Shown in pieces: positions 1 to 5,278 of a DNA stretch of 9,328 bases. The number at the start of each line of letters is the position of its first letter. The stretch's first letter is position 1. Source of the DNA: Spirochaetales bacterium (GTDB lineage: Bacteria; Spirochaetota; Spirochaetia; DSM-27196; SKKC01); the NCBI GenBank assembly GCA_007126865.1, contig SLAN01000251.1, positions 1-9,328 on the forward strand. The letters are read 5' to 3'. Under the pieces are notes generated by a model that saw only the letters and a list, made by a program, of their open reading frames with translations, was not told the DNA's origin and searched no databases. Position numbers and translations under genes: made by a program.

Positions 1-1096
1 CATCCCATTCTCCTTCCATTCCGGATGCACCACCGTCGTTTCCGTACCGGCTCACCACCCGCGGGGAATCGTGATTGCCGGTGAAAATCGAGTTCCATCC
101 GTGTCCGGCGATGCCTGTCTGCCAACGTCGGACGATCGTCTTGAGCTCGGGAAGCGTCCACGCTCGCGGAATGTCGTACTTCCCGGCGACGCCGTTGTCT
201 ATATACATGTGTTCGAACTGGAAGATCATGTCGAGCTCTTGTCGTGATGGATCTACATACAGGATGCCGTCGGACAGATCGGTCTGGTGCATCTCGCCCA
301 CAGTCATGCAGTCGTAGTGCGAGAGAACCTCCCGATGCATCTCCTGCAGATGCTCGTGCGTGCGCGGAAGATTCGCTACCATCTCGGGTGCGAACACAAA
401 CTCGCGGCCCTCCGGGTTCGGTGCGTCCGGCAGTCCTTCCGGTTTTCCGATGAAGTTGATGACGTCCATGCGAAAGCCGTCGACACCGCGCTTCAGCCAG
501 AAGTGCATCATGTCGTATATCGCGCTTCGCAGCGATCGGTTCTCCCAGTTCAGGTCGGGCTGTTTCTTCGAGAAGAGATGCAGGTAGTATTCGCGGGTGG
601 GCTCGTTCCACTCCCATACCGAGCCCTGAAAGAACGATCTCCAGTTGTTCGGTGGAGGTGGAATCGGCTCATCCTCGGCGCTCGGCCCGGTCAGCCCACG
701 ACCCGGATGCCAGATGAACCAATCGTGGTATGGGTTCTCGCGAGAGGTCCGGGCCTCACGGAACCACTCGTGTTCGTCCGAGCAGTGGTTGACGACCAGA
801 TCCATGATCAGCTTCATCTTCCGCTTGTGCAGTTGCTCGATCAGGTGATCCATGTCCGACATCGTGCCGAACTCCGACATAATCGCCCGGTAATCGCGGA
901 TATCGTAGCCGTTGTCGTCGTTCGGTGAGTCGTAAACCGGCGAAAGCCATATTGCATCGACACCGAGCTCGGAAAGATAGTCGAGGCGAGAGATGATCCC
1001 CGGTATATCGCCGATGCCGTCGCTGTTCGAGTCCTGAAAGCTCCGCGGATAGATCTGATAGACTACAGCCCGCTTCCACCATTCGGTCCGTTCCAT
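1..1096 (-). CDS. Oligo-1,6-glucosidase / alpha-glucosidase (GH13), C-terminus cut by window edge
   Basis: Cytoplasmic GH13 glycoside hydrolase, predicted to remove glucose from the non-reducing end of isomalto-oligosaccharides or related alpha-glucosides. The 365 visible residues cover most of the catalytic barrel; relatives are about 550 residues, so roughly a third is missing. Visible: the WWKRAVVYQIYPRSFQDSN start typical of the family; a DxNxDGxGD calcium-binding loop (residues 22-30); DLVVNH (99-104); nucleophile D211 in GFRMDVIN; acid/base E268 in TVGEM; and D343 in GNHDSPR. The spacing of the three acids matches Bacillus oligo-1,6-glucosidase (D199, E255, D329). Val212 directly after the nucleophile is the residue linked in this family to alpha-1,6 preference, where maltases carry Thr or Ala. 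A proline-rich stretch before NNWRSFF (about residues 138-146) is somewhat longer than usual. The ATG at 1096 starts exactly at the conserved N-terminus, although only a weak ribosome site precedes it. Dextran glucosidase or an isomaltulose-synthase-like enzyme are alternatives. Confidence 0.95.
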   Translation of the reverse strand, partial: MERTEWWKRAVVYQIYPRSFQDSNSDGIGDIPGIISRLDYLSELGVDAIWLSPVYDSPNDDNGYDIRDYRAIMSEFGTMSDMDHLIEQLHKRKMKLIMDLVVNHCSDEHEWFREARTSRENPYHDWFIWHPGRGLTGPSAEDEPIPPPPNNWRSFFQGSVWEWNEPTREYYLHLFSKKQPDLNWENRSLRSAIYDMMHFWLKRGVDGFRMDVINFIGKPEGLPDAPNPEGREFVFAPEMVANLPRTHEHLQEMHREVLSHYDCMTVGEMHQTDLSDGILYVDPSRQELDMIFQFEHMYIDNGVAGKYDIPRAWTLPELKTIVRRWQTGIAGHGWNSIFTGNHDSPRVVSRYGNDGGASGMEGEWD

Positions 1097-1217
1097 ATCC
1101 CGGAGACCCTATCCCGACGCGTTCAGGCCGCGCAAGTGTACGGGCGGCGAGGTGACCGAAGTGCAGGAACCCGGTACGATTGCGGACAGAGCCACTCCGA
1201 CATAGTATTGAGGCGAA

Positions 1218-2408
1218 ATGCGAGCGACGCGAGCGATCATCCATCTCGATAACCTGCGCCACAATATCCGCAGCATCGCCGGGCGGCTTCGTTCGGCAGG
1301 CGGGGCCCCGGTACCCTTTATTGTCGCGGTGAAAGCGGACGGCTACGGCCACGGCGCAGGCCGGGTCGCCTCCGTGGCGCGTGAGGAAGGAGCCGAGGGA
1401 GTCGGCGTGGCGACGGTCGAGGAGGGCGCGCACCTACGCGATGTCGGCTTCCCCGGTCGCATACTCCTCTATAGCATTGCGCTGGCCGAAGAGGCAGCCG
1501 CGATCGTAGAGCTCGGTCTGGAGCCTTTTGTCGCCGACCGCCACTATGTCCGAGCGCTTGCCGAAGCCGCCGAGGGTAGTGCGGCTCCGCGTGCGCTCCC
1601 CGTTCACCTGAAAATAGATACCGGGATGGGACGCATCGGCTGCAGGCCGGAGGAGGCTGCCGAGCTCGCCGCAGAAATCTCGGGGGAACGATGGCTGAAT
1701 CTCGCCGGTGTCTGTACCCACTTTCCCGCCGCCGACAGCGACGATCAATCGTTCACCTACCAGCAACTGGAGCGGTTCCAGCAGGCGGTAGAGACGATCA
1801 GGTCGCGCGGAGTCGATCCCGGTTGCCTGCATGCGGCAAACTCCGGCGCATGTCTGGAGGTTGATGATGCCTCGCTCGATAGTGCCCGGCCCGGAATCTC
1901 CGTCTACGGATACTATCCGTCACACGACCAGAGGCGAGCGGTCGAGCTGAAACCGGTAATGGAGCTGGAGTCGCGTGTGGTGTTCGTGAAGAGCGTGGAC
2001 GAAGGCGAAACGGTGAGCTATGGGCGCACCTGGACCGCGAGTCGTCGTACGCGCATTGCGACGATTCCGGCCGGGTATGCCGACGGATACAACCGGTTGC
2101 TTTCCAACCGCGCCGAAGTGCTGCTCTTCACCGGCGAGGTCGCCGGAGCGTCGGAATCGGCGATGAACCGATCCGAGTCACGCACAGCGAGGCGCGTTCC
2201 GGTGGTTGGTAGAATCTGCATGGATCAGTTCATGATCGATTGCGGCCCTGATAGCAATGTTCGCGTCGGTGACCGGGTCGTACTCTTCGGACCGGACCCG
2301 CGTGGCCCCGACGCCGAAGAGCTCGCTGACCTGGTCGGCACGATACCGTATGAGGTTGTCAGTCAGATCAACCATCGAGTGCCGCGCGTCTATCATTCCG
2401 GTCGATAA
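1218..2408 (+). CDS. alr: Alanine racemase with an insertion in the C-terminal domain
   Basis: PLP-dependent racemase converting L-alanine to D-alanine for peptidoglycan precursors, cytoplasmic (396 aa; relatives are usually 360-390). The fold-type III barrel comes first, with the PLP lysine K39 in AVKADGYGHGA, then LKIDTGMGRIG around residues 132-142. The C-terminal beta domain carries the second catalytic base Y268 in ETVSYG, followed by GYADGY (286-291) and VGRICMDQ (330-337). Between the strand ending LLFTG and PVVGRICMDQ there are about 18 extra residues, rich in Ser, Arg, Ala and Glu (about 307-324), where typical enzymes have a short turn. The frame stays open and the motifs on both sides are intact, so the enzyme is probably active. 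A GAGG ribosome site (1210-1213) lies 4 bases before the ATG. The gene is divergent from the GH13 gene and ends 3 bases from the opposing PilZ gene. Confidence 0.96.
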   Translation: MRATRAIIHLDNLRHNIRSIAGRLRSAGGAPVPFIVAVKADGYGHGAGRVASVAREEGAEGVGVATVEEGAHLRDVGFPGRILLYSIALAEEAAAIVELGLEPFVADRHYVRALAEAAEGSAAPRALPVHLKIDTGMGRIGCRPEEAAELAAEISGERWLNLAGVCTHFPAADSDDQSFTYQQLERFQQAVETIRSRGVDPGCLHAANSGACLEVDDASLDSARPGISVYGYYPSHDQRRAVELKPVMELESRVVFVKSVDEGETVSYGRTWTASRRTRIATIPAGYADGYNRLLSNRAEVLLFTGEVAGASESAMNRSESRTARRVPVVGRICMDQFMIDCGPDSNVRVGDRVVLFGPDPRGPDAEELADLVGTIPYEVVSQINHRVPRVYHSGR

Positions 2409-2411
2409 CCG

Positions 2412-3110
2412 CTACCCTTTGAGACTCCGTTCGAAATTCCGCTGACTGGTTCTGCGTATATACGAGTAAATCTTCTGCCGATTGGCTTGCGAGAGCTTGC
2501 TTGCGAAGAGCATTACGTAGGTTTTCGGATTTCCGTTCCGCACCGCCGCTACGGTCGCCTGTGCCTGCACCCGTGCATTCGCGAGCGTAAGTTGCACGTC
2601 GTCGACGACCATGCGCAAACTGAGATAGTCCTCGAGGGTCGGAACCTGGCAGGCGAATCCGGCCGAGCTGATATCGAGGATCACTCCGTTGTAAAAGTCG
2701 CGATCGCGTCGGATGTTGAGCGTCGCATCGCCGTTGTCTGAACAGTTCGTTCGTGCGAACCTTCTACGGCCCCGTGCTCCATGCTTATCGACTGTGGCCT
2801 GGACCACGGCTACCGCGCTTTTCCGGTCTCCGTCCATCGACACTGTCTGAACGATCGCCCCGGCGGCTTCACGAATCTCTCCGAATCCGTCGATCACCGA
2901 ATCCCACGTGGTCCCGGTCGGTGCTTTGTCTTTGTTTACAAAGATCAACGCCCCGGGATACTTGTGCATTACCGTGCCGAGTTTCCGGTGGTCATCGAGA
3001 TAGAACACCTTGAACTCCTGCGCCACGAGCGCCGGAATCAGCTCATCGCGCAACCAGCTTGGCGGTTTGACGAAGACGATCTTTCGGCCTTCGATGGAAA
3101 TGTCAGCCAT
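2412..3110 (-). CDS. PilZ domain protein with receiver-like N-terminal half (predicted c-di-GMP receptor)
   Basis: Predicted cytoplasmic c-di-GMP-binding protein of 232 aa. The C-terminal half is a PilZ domain: the RxxxR motif is R116-R120 (RRFAR) and the DxSxxG motif is D146-G151 (DISSAG), the two elements that clamp c-di-GMP. Residues about 8-110 (GRKIVFVKPPSWLRDEL, then FKVFYLDDHRKL, then GALIFVNKD) look like the alternating strands and helices of a response-regulator receiver. However, there is no acidic pair after the first strand, and the usual phospho-acceptor Asp position appears to be Asn59, so this would be a non-phosphorylated pseudo-receiver; that part is inference. I recall similar two-part PilZ proteins from spirochaetes. 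A TTG at 3122 would add four residues, but the GAGGG ribosome site overlaps that start and sits correctly for the ATG at 3110. It lies 64 bases downstream of the secreted-protein gene on the same strand. The output partner is unknown. Confidence 0.88.
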   Translation of the reverse strand: MADISIEGRKIVFVKPPSWLRDELIPALVAQEFKVFYLDDHRKLGTVMHKYPGALIFVNKDKAPTGTTWDSVIDGFGEIREAAGAIVQTVSMDGDRKSAVAVVQATVDKHGARGRRRFARTNCSDNGDATLNIRRDRDFYNGVILDISSAGFACQVPTLEDYLSLRMVVDDVQLTLANARVQAQATVAAVRNGNPKTYVMLFASKLSQANRQKIYSYIRRTSQRNFERSLKG

Positions 3111-3115
3111 ATGTG

Positions 3116-3120
3116 CCCTC
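3116..3120 (-). promoter_or_regulatory. Ribosome binding site of the PilZ gene
   Basis: On the minus strand GAGGG lies 5 bases before the ATG at 3110. It overlaps the upstream in-frame TTG (3122-3120), so it rules against that codon and fixes the shorter start. Confidence 0.75.
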
Positions 3121-3174
3121 AAGTAGACATGCGGTGCCGCTCCTGCGTCAAGTGATCGGGTTCACAACTCATAA

Positions 3175-4332
3175 CTACGGTTGATGTGGACGCCAGCGAA
3201 CGTGCGAATCCCGTATCCAACCCGACGCTCCTCGCGGTTGATCGATCTTGAGCCAGACCGTTCCCTCCTCATCGCTCCGCACGTCCACCGGCCGGACCGG
3301 TTCGGGGCGCATGAGCCAATCGCGGACCCGTGATTCGATATGCGGTTCGACCCGGAGCTCCGCGCGCCGATTGTTTGGAATAACTCTCGTCATTCGATTG
3401 CGTTCGAGAACCCACTCGAAATCACCACCGCGATAACGGCGGACCGACTTGTCAACGCGATGTCGCCCGCCTGCTGCGCGCTGGACGGCATACTGGTGAA
3501 GCTCTTTAACCGTGCCGTTCGAATTACGCTCGACGAGGTGGGTGTATTCAATTGTGTGCCCTACGGTCTCGGTCACATTAACGAGCCGTACAAGCGGCGA
3601 TGGGTCGCCTCCGGCGAATGTGAACACGTGAGTCTCGTGGCTCGAGTTCGCATACGCGGCACCGGCGGTGATCGTCGTCGCGTGTGCTTCGATCACGAGC
3701 TCTTTTTCCCCATCACCGGTGAAATCCTCGGTACCTACGGCAAAGGGGGTCGCCGCGGAGACACCGCTTCCGGCGGCGAACTCCACCGATAGCACGAGCT
3801 CCGAGGCGCGGTCGAGATCGGGCTGCTCGACCGCTGCACTTCGACACGAGTATACGTTCTCCACACCTTCCGTTTCTTCGTTGCGCAACCCGTACACGGG
3901 AACAAACACGACCTTCCGGTCGAAGAACTCGAAGTGATTGCGGCGGGTATGGCGATCCTGTACCGCCACTATCATACGCGAGCACCCCATCGGGATGCCG
4001 GACTCGGGTTGAACGCCGAGCTCGTCATGCGGAACCTCGTGGACGATCTGTGCGACCTCGTCGTGCCGAAACTTCGCGAGCGCTCCGGATTCGGTGAGAA
4101 CCGTGACGAAACGCATCGCGCCGCCGGCCGGCGATCGGACCCATTCACTCCAACCCGCCACCGGCAGACGGTCCCCCGCACGAACCATCTCGACGAATCC
4201 GGTGACCGGATCCGGATTCCCGGTTGCGCGCGGGCGGGTATCGTTCAGCACTATGACTTCGCCGCCCTGGAGAGCTGCCGGGATCCCGGCCGACGCGAAT
4301 ACCCACAGCAGCAGTGCCAACGTAGCTCTCAC
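3175..4332 (-). CDS. Secreted protein of unknown function with a DxTGDG loop and C-terminal SH3-like segment
   Basis: I do not recognise this family. From the GTG at 4332 it is 385 aa with a convincing Sec signal peptide: MRATLALLLWVFASAG, then IPAALQGG around residue 20, with no lipobox Cys. The mature part has only two cysteines (C117, C163), possibly a disulfide. A DFTGDGEKEL loop (203-212) resembles the calcium loops of FG-GAP or EF-hand-like repeats. Residues about 348-380 (VDVRSDEEGTVWLKID, then GWIRDSHVRW) resemble a bacterial SH3 domain, which often binds cell-wall material; a similar shorter pattern may occur near 49-93. It is probably periplasmic or surface-exposed. Start choice: the frame stays open to a TTG at 4407, but that start would give a long, atypical leader and would begin about 2 bases after the likely transcription start. 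No good ribosome site precedes either, so the start is uncertain. It lies upstream of the PilZ gene on the same strand. Confidence 0.7.
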   Translation of the reverse strand: MRATLALLLWVFASAGIPAALQGGEVIVLNDTRPRATGNPDPVTGFVEMVRAGDRLPVAGWSEWVRSPAGGAMRFVTVLTESGALAKFRHDEVAQIVHEVPHDELGVQPESGIPMGCSRMIVAVQDRHTRRNHFEFFDRKVVFVPVYGLRNEETEGVENVYSCRSAAVEQPDLDRASELVLSVEFAAGSGVSAATPFAVGTEDFTGDGEKELVIEAHATTITAGAAYANSSHETHVFTFAGGDPSPLVRLVNVTETVGHTIEYTHLVERNSNGTVKELHQYAVQRAAGGRHRVDKSVRRYRGGDFEWVLERNRMTRVIPNNRRAELRVEPHIESRVRDWLMRPEPVRPVDVRSDEEGTVWLKIDQPRGASGWIRDSHVRWRPHQP

Positions 4333-4415
4333 TGCAGTTGGAGAGAATGGCAGCCGCAATCCGGCGTCGATGCGCAATGGTGTGTGTCGGGGGGTCGCGT
4401 AGCTCAACGTTCGAC

Positions 4416-4444
4416 AGTGTAGCAGAGCGCTACAACTCTGCCCA
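4416..4444 (-). promoter_or_regulatory. Candidate sigma-70-type promoter of the secreted-protein gene
   Basis: Reading the minus strand, a -35-like TGGGCA (4444-4439, 4/6 matches to TTGACA) and a -10-like TACACT (4421-4416, 4/6 matches to TATAAT) are separated by exactly 17 bases. Transcription would begin near 4409, leaving a leader of about 75 bases before the GTG at 4332. An inverted repeat overlaps the -10. The matches are only moderate, so this is a candidate, not a firm call. Confidence 0.45.
4418..4434. repeat. Inverted repeat overlapping the candidate -10 (possible operator)
   Basis: TGTAGC (4418-4423) and GCTACA (4429-4434) are perfect 6-base inverted arms around a 5-base centre AGAGC. 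The repeat overlaps the -10 and spacer of the candidate minus-strand promoter, a position typical of a repressor operator. It has no T-tract, so it does not look like a terminator. Binding by a regulator is inference. Confidence 0.5.
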
Positions 4445-4467
4445 CTCCGTTTTGACCACTCCGTTTT
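4442..4467. repeat. 12-base direct repeat, 14-base period, in the divergent promoter region
   Basis: CCACTCCGTTTT occurs at 4442-4453 and again at 4456-4467, separated by GA. The first copy overlaps the -35 of the candidate minus-strand promoter. The pair lies about 105-130 bases before the pcm start. It could be a paired regulator site serving one or both divergent genes, or a small tandem duplication. Confidence 0.6.
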
Positions 4468-4557
4468 CGCACACTGCCGCGCTCCACACCTCCGATGGGG
4501 GACTGAATGTAGCGATCGATGATAGAGTAGGTGTGTTCGATTCCAAATGCCCCTTTG

Positions 4558-4563
4558 AAGGAG
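4558..4563 (+). promoter_or_regulatory. Ribosome binding site of pcm
   Basis: AAGGAG lies 8 bases before the ATG at 4572. It fixes the pcm start, because the frame remains open upstream (ATG at 4338) with residues that do not resemble the Pcm family. Confidence 0.8.
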
Positions 4564-4571
4564 TGTTCGCT

Positions 4572-5192
4572 ATGCCCGACAATGAGTCGCTGGTTCGCGC
4601 GGCTCAGCGACACGGCACCTTACCGCCGCGGATTCTCAACGCAATGCGCGCGATCGATCGAAGACTTTTCGTTCCCTCCGGTACGCCACCGGCGGAGATC
4701 TACGATGACCGCCCGGTCGGAATCGGTTCCGGGCAGACCACGAGTCAGCCGTCACTCGTGGTCGCGATGATCGACGCGGTCGATCCGCGTCCCGGCGATA
4801 CGGTTCTGGAGATCGGTACGGGATTCGGGTATCAGACCGCACTGCTCGCGCAGCTGTGTACCCATGTGGTTTCCATCGACCGTATTGCCTCGCTATCGAA
4901 GCAGGCCGAGAAGAACCTCCGGGCCGCCGGAGTTGAAAACGCAACGCTGCTGGTTGGAAACGCGTGGGACGGCGTCGAGGGCTATGAACCGTTCGGTGCG
5001 ATTATCATCTCGGCGGCTGCCGATGAGATTCCGGGGAAGCTCGTTCCGCAACTCGCCGAAGAAGGAAGGATGGTTATCCCGATCGGCCCGGGCGGGAACG
5101 AGATCGTCGAAGTGTTCGAGAAACGCTCCGGCGAGCTCAAGCGGTTGCGCAGGCTCACCGGGGCGCGCTTTGTGCCGTTGCGGCGTGATTGA
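4572..5192 (+). CDS. pcm: Protein-L-isoaspartate O-methyltransferase
   Basis: SAM-dependent repair enzyme (206 aa, close to the 208 aa of E. coli Pcm) that methylates L-isoaspartyl residues formed by ageing of Asn and Asp in proteins, allowing their return to normal Asp. It is a cytoplasmic class I methyltransferase. Visible: RRLFVP (30-35); the active-site stretch RPVGIGSGQTTSQP (47-60), including S58; SAM-binding motif I VLEIGTGFGYQTALLA (78-93); the acidic end of the second strand at VVSID (99-103); GNAWDG (129-134), equivalent to the family GDGW; and FGAIIISAAADEIP (141-154). The C-terminus GARFVPL (197-203) is also typical. The start is set by AAGGAG 8 bases upstream. It stands alone on the plus strand, divergent from the secreted-protein gene and converging on the cyclase gene, with 86 bases between stops and no evident terminator hairpin followed by Ts. 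Confidence 0.96.
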   Translation: MPDNESLVRAAQRHGTLPPRILNAMRAIDRRLFVPSGTPPAEIYDDRPVGIGSGQTTSQPSLVVAMIDAVDPRPGDTVLEIGTGFGYQTALLAQLCTHVVSIDRIASLSKQAEKNLRAAGVENATLLVGNAWDGVEGYEPFGAIIISAAADEIPGKLVPQLAEEGRMVIPIGPGGNEIVEVFEKRSGELKRLRRLTGARFVPLRRD

Positions 5193-5278
5193 GGCCGGCA
5201 CCGTGAAAGGCCGCGGCAGTGGCGCCGGGCCCGGTTCGAAGATCGGCACCGGCCGACATCTTCCCATCCGCCACCCCG

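Noticed and set aside
287..928. 213-codon plus-strand open frame opposite the GH13 gene
   Set aside because: It is antisense to a clear catalytic domain; its composition is that of a shadow frame.
1180..1208. TTGCGG with a 17-base spacer to TAGTAT upstream of alr
   Set aside because: The -35 is weak (3/6), and the start of transcription would fall after the GAGG ribosome site.
756..1433. 225-codon minus-strand open frame across the GH13-alr junction
   Set aside because: It is out of frame with GH13 and antisense to alr. Both overlapped genes are unambiguous, and the translation shows no motif.
3122..3151. TTGACG with an 18-base spacer to TCTACT on the minus strand as a PilZ promoter
   Set aside because: The boxes match well (5/6 and 4/6), but transcription would start near 3115, downstream of the ribosome site at 3116-3120, leaving a nearly leaderless message.
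4452..4475. TTGACC plus CACACT as a plus-strand promoter for pcm
   Set aside because: The spacer is only 12 bases, too short for a sigma-70 promoter, and no good -10 lies at 16-18 bases.
5193..5278. GC-rich palindrome CCGGGCCCGG (5225-5234) as a terminator between pcm and the cyclase gene
   Set aside because: It has no loop and no T-tract on either strand; it is likely just GC-rich sequence.
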